Source: JAICQM01 sp963781555
Lineage (GTDB): Bacteria > Chloroflexota > Limnocylindria > QHBO01
Assembly (NCBI GenBank): GCA_963781555.1
Contig: CAWAGB010000008.1
Span: forward strand, 496,001-560,000
Reading direction: 5' to 3'
DNA length: 64,000 nucleotides
In this document: in pieces, positions 42,838-50,736 of the stretch
Numbering within the stretch: the first letter of the stretch is position 1
Layout of the letters: the number at the start of each line of letters is the position of its first letter
The notes under the pieces: model-generated
Seen by the model: only the letters and a program-made list of their open reading frames with translations
The model's database searches: none
Told to the model about the DNA's origin: nothing
Translations under genes and position numbers: made by a program

Positions 42838-43626
42838 ATGACAGAGGAACTGGAAGCCGCCTTCCGCGCACTCGCCGACGGGAACCGTCGACGGCTGCTG
42901 GATCGGCTGCGCGAGCGCGACGGCCAAGCGCTGGCGGAGCTCGAGGCGGCACTTCCCGGCATGACCCGCTTCGGGGTGATGAAGCACCTGCGCGTGCTCG
43001 AGGACGCGCACCTGCTGACGACTCGCCGCGACGGCCGCCGGAAGCTCCACTTCCTCAACCCGGTTCCCATCCAGCTCATTGCAGACCGATGGATCAGCCG
43101 CTACGCGGCGCCGTGGGTCACCGGGCTGGCCGACCTCAAGCAGACCCTGGAGGCTGATTCACCGATGACCGCACCCAAGCAGGTGTACGAGATCTTCATT
43201 CGCACCACCCCCGAGCGTCTCTGGCAGGCGCTGACCGACGGCGAGCTGAGCCGCCAGTACTACTTCAACACCGCGGTCCGCAGCGACCTCGAAGTGGGGA
43301 AGTCGTTCCAGTATTTCGGCGATGACGGCGTCATGCACCTCGACGGCGAGATCCTGGAGATCGACCCACCGCGGCGCCTCGTGACGACATTCTCGGCGCT
43401 GTGGAGCCCGGACATGGCGGCCGATCCCCCGTCCAGGATCACGTACGAGATCGAGCCCATGGGCGCGACCTGCAAGCTCACGATGATCCACGACGGATTC
43501 GCGTCGGAGACCGCAACCTACCGCGAGGTGGCGGGCGGCTGGAGCTTCATCCTCTCCGGCCTGAAGACGCTGCTGGAGACCGGCGAGCCGCTCAAGATCG
43601 GTGAGCCCGCAGCGGCAACCGCCTGA
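42838..43626 (+). CDS. ArsR-type winged helix fused to SRPBCC/AHSA1 domain
   Basis: A 262-residue fusion. Residues 1-100 are an ArsR-like winged helix (FRALADGNRRRLLDRL, MTRFGVMKHLRVLEDAHLLTTRRDGRRKLHFLNPVPIQ). Residues ~112-255 are an AHSA1-type START-like domain (IFIRTTPERLWQALTDGELSRQYYF, ILEIDPPRRLVTTFSALW, GGWSFILSGLKTLLETG). No metal-binding cysteines are seen, so the SRPBCC pocket probably binds a hydrophobic ligand that controls DNA binding. The element at 41115-42786 inserted just upstream of its promoter. Confidence 0.86.
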   Translation: MTEELEAAFRALADGNRRRLLDRLRERDGQALAELEAALPGMTRFGVMKHLRVLEDAHLLTTRRDGRRKLHFLNPVPIQLIADRWISRYAAPWVTGLADLKQTLEADSPMTAPKQVYEIFIRTTPERLWQALTDGELSRQYYFNTAVRSDLEVGKSFQYFGDDGVMHLDGEILEIDPPRRLVTTFSALWSPDMAADPPSRITYEIEPMGATCKLTMIHDGFASETATYREVAGGWSFILSGLKTLLETGEPLKIGEPAAATA

Positions 43627-43637
43627 ACCGGACCGAT

Positions 43638-43663
43638 GTGGGAGGCCGGAGACGGCCTCCCAC
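43638..43663. terminator. bidirectional terminator-like hairpin
   Basis: GTGGGAGGCCG and CGGCCTCCCAC form an 11-bp stem with a GAGA tetraloop, between the convergent ArsR-SRPBCC gene and the membrane-protein gene. No long T-tract follows. Confidence 0.7.
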
Positions 43664-43669
43664 TGCACC

Positions 43670-44158
43670 TCAGAACGGCTTGGCCACCATGAGCCACACG
43701 ATGATCACCAGGCCGATGCCGCCGATGAGCGCCAGCACGTAGGGCCGCGACGAGTCGAGCAACGCGTCGACCTGCGCCTCCGACAGCGGCGGCTCCTTCG
43801 ACTCGCGGATCTTTCCGTCGGCGGCCGGGATGCCAAGCCCATTCCGCAGCCGCATGTAGAAGGTCGAGCCCATGGCGTACATGGCAACCGCGATCACCAG
43901 CAGCACACCGATCGCCACCCACAGCCACAGCTGACCCCAGAAGTTGCCGCTGAATCCCGCCGCGATGCCGCCGGCGAGGAGCAGCACCAGCCCGATGTAC
44001 ATGATCCCGATCGCGCCCTGGCTGAGCTGCAGGAGCACGGCGACCCGGCCGCGGTCGTGCTCGCCGCGGAGCTTCAGCGCGGCGCCCATCGAGACGCCGT
44101 GCGCGGCGATGAACAGGAAGGCGCCCAGCACGTGGGCGACCACGAATGCCTGATGCAT
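43670..44158 (-). CDS. integral membrane protein, DUF2269-like (162 aa)
   Basis: Four hydrophobic helices are predicted (~5-27, 48-70, 78-100 and 140-160) with a His in the first (AHVLGAFLFIAAHG) and another nearby. The layout resembles small DUF2269/CopD-like membrane proteins, but this is not firm. TAGGCT (44165-44170, minus strand) ends 6 nt before the ATG, so it has its own promoter just after the copper ATPase gene. Confidence 0.6.
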   Translation of the reverse strand: MHQAFVVAHVLGAFLFIAAHGVSMGAALKLRGEHDRGRVAVLLQLSQGAIGIMYIGLVLLLAGGIAAGFSGNFWGQLWLWVAIGVLLVIAVAMYAMGSTFYMRLRNGLGIPAADGKIRESKEPPLSEAQVDALLDSSRPYVLALIGGIGLVIIVWLMVAKPF

Positions 44159-44179
44159 CGGTCCAGCCTAGGCGGACCG

Positions 44180-46267
44180 TCAAGTCGCTGAGCGACCAAC
44201 CCCTTGCGTTGTGACCTGCGTCACCGGCGGATGGCTCGGCGGCCCACCGGGTCGCAGGTCGAGGCGGCGCAGCAGCTGTGCGTTGAGCGCCACCACGATG
44301 GTCGAGACGCTCATCACCAGCGCACCGATGCTCATCGGCAGGATGAAGCCCCACGGCGCCAAGACGCCTGCTGCCACCGGGATGGCGAGCGCGTTGTAGC
44401 CGGTGGCCCAGACCAGGTTCTGGACCATCTTCCGGTAGGTCGCACGGGAGAGCTGGATGGCGCCGGCCACGTCGCGCGGGTCGTCGCGCACCAGCACGAT
44501 CCCCGCCGACTCGACCGCCACGTCGGTCCCGGCACCGATGGCGATGCCCACGTCCGCCTGGGCGAGTGCCGGCGCGTCGTTTACTCCGTCGCCGACCATC
44601 GCAACCCGCACGCCACCGGCCTGGAAGCGCTTCACCGCGGCCGCCTTGTCGGCGGGCAGGACCTGCGCGGCCACCTCGTCGATCCCGATACGGCGCGCCA
44701 CCGAGTCGGCCACCGCCTGCGCGTCACCGGTGATCATCGCCACCCGCAGGCCGGCGGCGTGCAGACGCTGCACGGCCTCGACCGACTCGGGCCGGATCTC
44801 GTCCTCCACGGCCAGCGCGCCCAGGACGGTGGCACGCTCCACGACGTAGAGGACGGTGCGCCCCTCGGCACTCCACTCATCGGCCGCGTCCGCGACAACA
44901 GGGTCGGCGGCAGCGCCGGATTCGGCCAGCGCGCGCGGGCCGCCCACCTGGATCCGCCGTCCATCGACGGTGGCCACTGCGCCGCGCCCCGGAAGTGCCT
45001 CGAACGCCGAAGCGCGGACGGGAACCACGCCGCGCTCCCCTGTGCCGCGGACGATGGCGCGCGCCAGCGGATGCTCGGAGTCCGCCTCCACCGCGGCGGC
45101 GAGCGAGAGGAGGTCCGCCTCGTCCATCCCCCGGCCCACCGCAACGCCGGCCAGCACCGGCCTTCCGCGGGTCAGGGTGCCGGTCTTGTCGAAGATGACG
45201 ACCTGCAGCTCCCGGGCGCGCTCGAGCGCCATTCGGTCCCTGACCAGCAGCCCGTTGCGCGCGCCCAGTGTCGTGCTGATAGCGACCACCAGCGGGATCG
45301 CCAGCCCCAGCGCGTGCGGGCAGGCGATCACCAGCACCGTGGCTGTCCGGATCAGAGCCTCCTGCGGATGGCCGGCGACGATCCACGCCGCCAGGGTAAT
45401 CACCCCCGCCCCGAGGGCGACGAAGAAGAGCAGCGCCGCGGCGCGGTCGGCGAGCACCTGGGCCCGCGACTGCGAGGCCTGCGCCTCGGCCACCAGGCGC
45501 ATGATTCCCGACAGGGCAGTCGCGTCCCCGACGGCAGTGACCCGGATGCGCAGGCTGCCGCCGGCGGCCACCGTCCCGGCGACCACCGCGTGTCCCACTT
45601 CCTTGGCGACCGGGACCGACTCCCCGGTGATCATCGACTCGTCGACGTCCGCCGCACCCTCCACCACTTCGCCATCGGCAGGTACGCGGCCGCCGGGACG
45701 CACCAGCAGCACGTCGCCCGTGGCCACCGCGCTCAGCGCGACCGTCTCAACGCTTCCGTCCGGAGCCATGCGCTCGGCGACGTCCGGCAGCAGCTCGGCC
45801 AGCGCGCCGAGGGCGCCCTGGGCCTGCATGATCGAGCGCATCTCGATCCAGTGGCCGAGGCTCATCACGGTGATGAGGGTCGCCAGCTCCCACCACACGT
45901 CGACCTCGAACCAGTCCAGGCTGGCGGCCCACGACGCGATGAAGGCGACCACGATGGCCAACGATATGAGGGTCATCATCCCCGGCTGACGTCCCGCCAA
46001 CTCGGCCCGCGCGCCGTCCAGGAAGACCTTCCCGCCATAGGCGAAGACCACCGTTCCCAGGATCGCCGGGATCCACGTAGAGCCGGGGAACTCGGGCGCC
46101 ATGTAGCCCAGCCAGTGCTGGACCTCGACACTCCATACCACCACTGGGATGGTCAGCAGCAGGACCACCCAGAACTGGCGTCGGAATGCGTCGGGATCGT
46201 GCCCGGCGTGCTTGTTGTGACTGGCGTGGGGGGCCGAGGTGTGCCCGGAATGATCCATCGATCTCAT
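44180..46267 (-). CDS. CopB-like heavy-metal P-type ATPase
   Basis: A 695-residue P1B ATPase. The N-terminus is His-rich (MDHSGHTSAPHASHNKHAGHD) without a CxxC metal domain. TGES, the intramembrane CPH motif (VIACPHALGLAIPL), DKTGTLTRG (phosphorylated Asp), the HP dipeptide (SEHPLARA) and GDGVNDAPAL are all present. CPH rather than CPC marks the CopB/P1B-3 subgroup, linked to copper or silver export. A CsoR-like G/C-centred palindrome lies in its promoter (46275-46293). Confidence 0.9.
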   Translation of the reverse strand: MRSMDHSGHTSAPHASHNKHAGHDPDAFRRQFWVVLLLTIPVVVWSVEVQHWLGYMAPEFPGSTWIPAILGTVVFAYGGKVFLDGARAELAGRQPGMMTLISLAIVVAFIASWAASLDWFEVDVWWELATLITVMSLGHWIEMRSIMQAQGALGALAELLPDVAERMAPDGSVETVALSAVATGDVLLVRPGGRVPADGEVVEGAADVDESMITGESVPVAKEVGHAVVAGTVAAGGSLRIRVTAVGDATALSGIMRLVAEAQASQSRAQVLADRAAALLFFVALGAGVITLAAWIVAGHPQEALIRTATVLVIACPHALGLAIPLVVAISTTLGARNGLLVRDRMALERARELQVVIFDKTGTLTRGRPVLAGVAVGRGMDEADLLSLAAAVEADSEHPLARAIVRGTGERGVVPVRASAFEALPGRGAVATVDGRRIQVGGPRALAESGAAADPVVADAADEWSAEGRTVLYVVERATVLGALAVEDEIRPESVEAVQRLHAAGLRVAMITGDAQAVADSVARRIGIDEVAAQVLPADKAAAVKRFQAGGVRVAMVGDGVNDAPALAQADVGIAIGAGTDVAVESAGIVLVRDDPRDVAGAIQLSRATYRKMVQNLVWATGYNALAIPVAAGVLAPWGFILPMSIGALVMSVSTIVVALNAQLLRRLDLRPGGPPSHPPVTQVTTQGVGRSAT

Positions 46268-46274
46268 CTGCTGC

Positions 46275-46306
46275 GATACTCCCCCCTAGTATCCACGCGA
46301 TGTCAA
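46275..46306 (-). promoter_or_regulatory. copper-type operator and promoter (CsoR-like palindrome)
   Basis: GATACT-CCCCCCT-AGTATC (46275-46293) is a perfect 6-bp inverted repeat around a C/G tract, resembling CsoR-type copper sites. A minus-strand TTGACA (46301-46306) stands 19 bp from GAGTAT, which is 8 nt before the ATG at 46267. A 19-bp spacer is also the MerR/CueR arrangement, so either regulator type is possible. Confidence 0.55.
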
Positions 46307-46402
46307 GCGCTTGCGCCAGAAGGTTCCGGGGGGCCACCCGTCCAGGGTCGCGGCGCGGCATCGCAACCGCGCGCATCGAGCGCGGGGATCGCGGCCCTCA
46401 GC

Positions 46403-47776
46403 TCAGACGGAGGCTGCGGCTCGCAGGATGGCGTCGGCGGTGCGGTCGGCATCGGTCTCGGTGGTGGACCAGTTGGAGACGCTGATCCGCATGGCCGCCA
46501 CGCCGTGCCAGGTCGTGCCACCCATCCACGCGGTCCCGTCCGCCTGCACCGCGGCGATGACGGCGCGCGTTCGCTCGTCGTCGCCGAAGCGGACGAGCAC
46601 CTGGTTGAGCACCACGTCGTTGAGGATCTGCACGCCATCGGTCCCGCGCAGGCGGTCCGCGATCCGCACCGCGAGCGCGCAGCAGCGCTCCACCAGCGCC
46701 TGCACGCCCTCGCGACCCAGGGAGCGGATGGCCGCGTACAGCGGGAAGCCGCGCGCGCGACGCGAGCTGTCGAGGGTCCACTCCCAGTTCTCGCGATGCT
46801 CGCTGGCCATGAGGTACGAGGCCCCCACCGCCATCGCGGCACGGTGCGCCTGCGGGTCCCGGGTCGCCACGAAGCCGCAGTCGTAGCCGACGTTGAGCCA
46901 CTTGTGCGCATCCGTCGACCACGAGTCCGCGCGCTCGACCCCTTCCACCAGGTGGCGCAGCGACGGCGACACCGCGGCCCACAGCCCGAAGGCACCGTCG
47001 ACGTGCATCCAGGCATTGGGGTGGGCGTGGACTGCGTCGGCGAGCTCGGGGAAGGGATCGAAGGCGCCGGTGTTGACGTTGCCCGCCTGCGCCACCACCA
47101 GCAACGGTCCCTGGACGGCGGCGATCGCCTGGCGCGCCGCGTTCCCTCGCATGCGGCCCTGCTCGTCGGTGGGGATGCGAGTCACTCGCTCCCGCCCGAG
47201 GCCCAGGTACTGGAGCGCGCTGAGCACCGTGGCGTGCGCCTCGTCCCCGATGACCACGGTGATGGGCGGGGCGTCGAAGAGGCCCTGGGCCTCGACGTCC
47301 CAGCCGGCCCGCTTCAGGACGGCGTGGCGTCCCGCCGCCAGGCCGATGGCGTTGCCCAGCCCCGCACCGGTCGGCAGCCCGAAGCTCGCGTCGCGTGGCA
47401 GGCCGAGCAGCTCGAGCATCCACGCCCCGGCGACCTGCTCCGTGGCCGCGGCGGCGGGGGAGAGTGCATGCAGCGCCCCGTTCTGGCCCCACGCGGTGGT
47501 CAGCCAGTCGGCAGCCGCCGACGCGGGGAGCGCGCCACCGATGACGAAGCCGAAGTAGCGCGGGCCGGCCGACGCGACCAGGCCCGGGTCGACGGTCGCG
47601 GCCAGCTCCTCGACCACTGTGACCGGGTCGCTGCCGTGCTCGGGAAGCGGCCCGCCGATCAGCTGCCCCAGGGAGGTGGCGTCCGTCCGCGGGCCGGCGT
47701 GACGCTCGTCGAGCCCGTCCAGGAACTCGAGGCCCAGCTCCGCTGCACGGCGCATGGCTGCCCGGCGATCGTCCAC
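46403..47776 (-). CDS. pyridoxal-phosphate-dependent group II decarboxylase
   Basis: A 457-residue fold-type I enzyme. The PLP lysine is in SWSTDAHKWLNVGYDCGF, the Asp that holds the pyridine nitrogen is in WMHVDGAFGLWA, and HATVLSALQYLGLG lies in the mid region. The family includes aromatic amino-acid, glutamate and cysteine-sulfinate decarboxylases; the substrate is not evident. GTG at 47776 has AGGAG about 9 nt upstream. It lies 13 nt after the SDR gene in the same direction. Confidence 0.85.
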   Translation of the reverse strand: MDDRRAAMRRAAELGLEFLDGLDERHAGPRTDATSLGQLIGGPLPEHGSDPVTVVEELAATVDPGLVASAGPRYFGFVIGGALPASAAADWLTTAWGQNGALHALSPAAAATEQVAGAWMLELLGLPRDASFGLPTGAGLGNAIGLAAGRHAVLKRAGWDVEAQGLFDAPPITVVIGDEAHATVLSALQYLGLGRERVTRIPTDEQGRMRGNAARQAIAAVQGPLLVVAQAGNVNTGAFDPFPELADAVHAHPNAWMHVDGAFGLWAAVSPSLRHLVEGVERADSWSTDAHKWLNVGYDCGFVATRDPQAHRAAMAVGASYLMASEHRENWEWTLDSSRRARGFPLYAAIRSLGREGVQALVERCCALAVRIADRLRGTDGVQILNDVVLNQVLVRFGDDERTRAVIAAVQADGTAWMGGTTWHGVAAMRISVSNWSTTETDADRTADAILRAAASV

Positions 47777-47789
47777 CTGCGTCGTGCTC

Positions 47790-48575
47790 CTAGATGCCGG
47801 CGATGAGGCCGCCGTCGACGGCGATCAGCTGACCGGTGACGTACGACGCTCGCTCGGACGCGAGGAAGGCGACCAGCGCCGCGAATTCGGCCGGCTCCCC
47901 GTAGCGGCCGGCCGGGATGGTCGCCAGGTGGGCGGCGCGCACCTCGTCCTGGGTGGTGCCCTCGCGCGCCGCGCGGCCGGTGTCGAGCTCGGTGATGCGC
48001 GGCGTCGAGATCCGCCCCGGCATCACCCCGTTGACCGTCACTCCATCAGCGGCGACGGTGCGCGCCGTCGTCTTGAGCCACGCGGCGAGCGCGGATCGGC
48101 CGGCATTCGAGTAGACGAGGTCCAGGATCGGCTGCCGCACCCCGCTCGACAGGAAGCCGATCACCCGTCCCCAGCCGCGCTCGCGCATGCCGGGCAGCAG
48201 CCGCGTAGCCAGGTCGATGGGCGTGACGGTCAGCAGCTGCAGTGACCGATTCCAACCCGCGCCGTCGGTCTCGGTGGCGCCCGCCGGCGGCGGTCCGCCG
48301 GCGTTGAGGATCAGGATGTCGGTCGGTCCGAAGGCGGCGGCTGCCTCCGCCACCGTGGCGGCCGCGTCCGGCGTGGCGGCGTCCGCAGCGACCGTGGCCA
48401 CCTCCACTCCCTGCGCGGTGCGGAGCTCCTCCGCCACCGCCTCCAGGGCATCGGCGCGGCGCGACCAGAGGAGCAGGCGGCAGCCCTCCGCTGCCAGCGC
48501 CTCGGCACTGGCACGGCCCAGCCCCGAGCTGGCCCCGCCGATGACCGCGGTGCGACCGCGGATGCCCAGCTCCAT
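47790..48575 (-). CDS. short-chain dehydrogenase/reductase
   Basis: A 261-residue SDR. AVIGGASSGLGRASAEAL is the cofactor loop, ILILNAGGPPPAG the NNAG region, and VYSNAGRSALAAWLK takes the place of the usual YxxxK segment (Tyr in LVYSNAGRSAL). RISTPRITELD and TGQLIAVDGG follow. It starts 3 nt after the K+ channel-like gene and precedes the PLP enzyme, forming a three-gene run. Confidence 0.82.
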   Translation of the reverse strand: MELGIRGRTAVIGGASSGLGRASAEALAAEGCRLLLWSRRADALEAVAEELRTAQGVEVATVAADAATPDAAATVAEAAAAFGPTDILILNAGGPPPAGATETDGAGWNRSLQLLTVTPIDLATRLLPGMRERGWGRVIGFLSSGVRQPILDLVYSNAGRSALAAWLKTTARTVAADGVTVNGVMPGRISTPRITELDTGRAAREGTTQDEVRAAHLATIPAGRYGEPAEFAALVAFLASERASYVTGQLIAVDGGLIAGI

Positions 48576-48578
48576 CGT

Positions 48579-49658
48579 CTATTCGTGCTGCAGCTCGAGC
48601 GGCCGCAGGGTGCCGAGGCCCTCGGCGACCACCACCGCGTCGTCGCCGGCCTTGAGGTGGAAATCGGTCGGGGGATTCGTGATGCTCGAGCCGTCGCGGG
48701 TCACGGCCAGCAGGGTGGCGTGGTGCTCGCCGCGCAGCTTGGCGCTCAGGTCGTCGATGGAGAGTCCGACGTAGGCATCCGGCAACGCGACGCGGTACAG
48801 CTCCGAGCCCTCGCCGCCCGACACGATATCGGTGACCAGGCCGGTGAGGCCGGGGTACAGCGCGGAGCGTGCGAGCAGGCGCGAGGCCAGCTGCGAGGTG
48901 ACCAGGATCTCGTCCGCGTTGGCGCGCCGGAAATGGGCGACGTGGGTGGGATTGTTGGCCTCGACCACGGTGCGCACGTCGGGGGCGATGGACTCGATGG
49001 CCATGACCGCCAGGATGGAGCGCATGTCCGCCTCGTTGGAACGGTCGGCGGGGAAGACGATCGCCGACTGCGCCTCCCGGATCCCGGTGCGTTCGAGGTC
49101 CTCGGTGCTGGTGATGTCACCGCGCACGAAGTACACGCCCTCACCGGCGGGGTTGCGCTCCGCCTCGTGGAGGACCACCACCTTGGTGGTGAACTCGTCG
49201 CCGCGCAGCTCCTCGATGAGGTCGCGAGCCGTGGTGTTCCAGCCGCAGACGACGATGTGATCGCGGAAGCCCGCGGCGCCCATGCCCTGACCCTCCTTGA
49301 GAAGGAAATCGATGACGAAGCCGACGACCGCGCCGGTCATGGCGGCCACGATGGCAACGCCGAAGAACGCCAGCAGCCAGCCGATGATGTAGCCGCCAGG
49401 GGTGGTGACATAGCTGCTGTCGCCGGAGCCGATGACGGTGGTGATTGCCCAGTAGAAGCTTCGCCCGAAGCCGCCGATGGTGCGCTTGTCTTCCTCGAGG
49501 AGCGTGATCGCGAGGGCGGCCACGACGACGAAGCCCACCACCGCGGTCAGCAGCGAGGTGAAGAACTGGCGGTCCACCTGCGAGCTGATGCGTTGCACGT
49601 GGAAGCCAAGGCGGCGGATGAATGGGGCGGCGAAGATGGCCTGCAGCGGCCGCGGCAT
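48579..49658 (-). CDS. potassium channel-like protein with TrkA-N/TrkA-C domains and atypical filter
   Basis: A 359-residue protein: two membrane helices (~34-54 and 89-115) flank a pore loop, then a RCK/TrkA-N Rossmann domain (HIVVCGWNTTARDLIEEL) and a TrkA-C-like end. The pore reads AITTVIGSGDSSYV, so VIGSGD replaces the usual TVGYGD (residues ~75-80). Ion selectivity is therefore uncertain. AGGAGG stands 5 nt before the ATG. It diverges from the heliorhodopsin gene, with 137 bp between start codons. Confidence 0.83.
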   Translation of the reverse strand: MPRPLQAIFAAPFIRRLGFHVQRISSQVDRQFFTSLLTAVVGFVVVAALAITLLEEDKRTIGGFGRSFYWAITTVIGSGDSSYVTTPGGYIIGWLLAFFGVAIVAAMTGAVVGFVIDFLLKEGQGMGAAGFRDHIVVCGWNTTARDLIEELRGDEFTTKVVVLHEAERNPAGEGVYFVRGDITSTEDLERTGIREAQSAIVFPADRSNEADMRSILAVMAIESIAPDVRTVVEANNPTHVAHFRRANADEILVTSQLASRLLARSALYPGLTGLVTDIVSGGEGSELYRVALPDAYVGLSIDDLSAKLRGEHHATLLAVTRDGSSITNPPTDFHLKAGDDAVVVAEGLGTLRPLELQHE

Positions 49659-49782
49659 CGGTACCTCCTGGCCAGCACCAGCCGTCTCGGCGGCTGGGTG
49701 CGCCGCATTGTGCCACCCGCGCCGGGGCGTCGAACGCCCGGCCGCGCGAGCGCCCTTGCGATCCGGGTGTGCGTCCAGACCG

Positions 49783-49788
49783 TAGAGT
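49783..49788 (+). promoter_or_regulatory. -10 box TAGAGT for heliorhodopsin
   Basis: TAGAGT lies 7 nt upstream of the ATG at 49796, giving a predicted leaderless transcript. No clear -35 is seen. Confidence 0.45.
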
Positions 49789-49795
49789 GAGAGAC

Positions 49796-50560
49796 ATGAC
49801 GATCCGAACTGACGATCCCGCGCTGGGCCGCCTCCGCGCCTACAACCTGGTGATGGGCCTGCTGCACGCCGCCCAGGGAGCGGCCGTATTGATCCTGTCC
49901 AACGACTTCGCGCTTCCGGTGACGGCCACCTTCATGGAGGGCCCGCCGGGCACGCCCCTGCAGCTGACCGAGCTGTTCTCCATCGCCATCGGTCCCGCGG
50001 TGGCGGCGTTCCTGTTCATGAGCGCGGTCGCACACCTGGTCATCGCGTCGCCCGGCGTGTTCGGCGTGTATCGGTCCGGTCTGCTCGCGAACCGCAACTA
50101 CTTCCGCTGGGTCGAGTACTCGTTCAGCTCGTCGCTCATGGTGGTCCTGATCGCCATGCTCACCGGCATCGCCGACATCGCGGCGCTGATCGCGATCGCG
50201 GGCGTGAACGCGGCGATGATCCTGTTCGGCTGGGTGATGGAGAAGTACGAGGAGCCCGGCCGGCCATCGTGGCTCGCCTACTGGTTCGGCGTCGTCGCGG
50301 GCGCCGTGCCGTGGGTCGTCATCGGCATCTACCTGTGGAGCCCGGGCAGCGCGGCCGAGCCGCCGGCCTTCGTCTACGCGATCTTCGTCTCGCTTTTCAT
50401 CTTCTTCAACAGCTTCGCGGTGAACATGGTCCTGCAGTACCGGCGCATCGGTCCGTGGCGCACGTACCTCTTCGGGGAAACCGTGTACATCGTGCTGAGC
50501 CTGGTGGCCAAGTCGGCCCTCGCCTGGCAGGTCTTTGCCGGAGCTCTCGCGGGGAGCTGA
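49796..50560 (+). CDS. heliorhodopsin
   Basis: A 254-residue seven-helix protein. The third helix begins FRWVEYSFSSSLM, with Glu at residue 107, the position of the Schiff-base counterion in heliorhodopsin 48C12. The last helix reads YIVLSLVAKSALAWQVF with the retinal lysine K239. GVNAAMILFGWVME is another family segment. Type-1 pump motifs (DTD/DTE triads) are absent. Heliorhodopsins lie inverted in the membrane, are not known as strong ion pumps, and may act as light sensors or regulators. The gene is divergent from a K+ channel-like gene; no carotenoid cleavage enzyme for retinal is visible in this window. Confidence 0.92.
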   Translation: MTIRTDDPALGRLRAYNLVMGLLHAAQGAAVLILSNDFALPVTATFMEGPPGTPLQLTELFSIAIGPAVAAFLFMSAVAHLVIASPGVFGVYRSGLLANRNYFRWVEYSFSSSLMVVLIAMLTGIADIAALIAIAGVNAAMILFGWVMEKYEEPGRPSWLAYWFGVVAGAVPWVVIGIYLWSPGSAAEPPAFVYAIFVSLFIFFNSFAVNMVLQYRRIGPWRTYLFGETVYIVLSLVAKSALAWQVFAGALAGS

Positions 50561-50736
50561 CGCCGGAGCTGCGCCCGTCGACCGTCGCCCCCTCGCCAAC
50601 ACGCCGTCGCTCGCGGGCTGAGCACGTGGGTCTTGCCAGTCCGCCGTCGTCCGTCGCATGATCCGGCCTGCCGCGGCGCACCGCGCGCCTTGCAGCGGGC
50701 GACCTCCAGCGGCGCAGAACGGATGGGAGCTGCGCG

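Noticed and set aside
46305..46312. AAGCGCTT palindrome upstream of the copper ATPase promoter
   Set aside because: An 8-bp palindrome of this composition occurs often by chance and lies outside the promoter core.
44204..47806. Very long plus-strand open frame (about 1200 codons)
   Set aside because: It lies antisense to the CopB ATPase and PLP decarboxylase genes, which have clear motifs. Stop-poor antisense frames are expected at this GC content; its protein is low-complexity Arg/Gly/His-rich.
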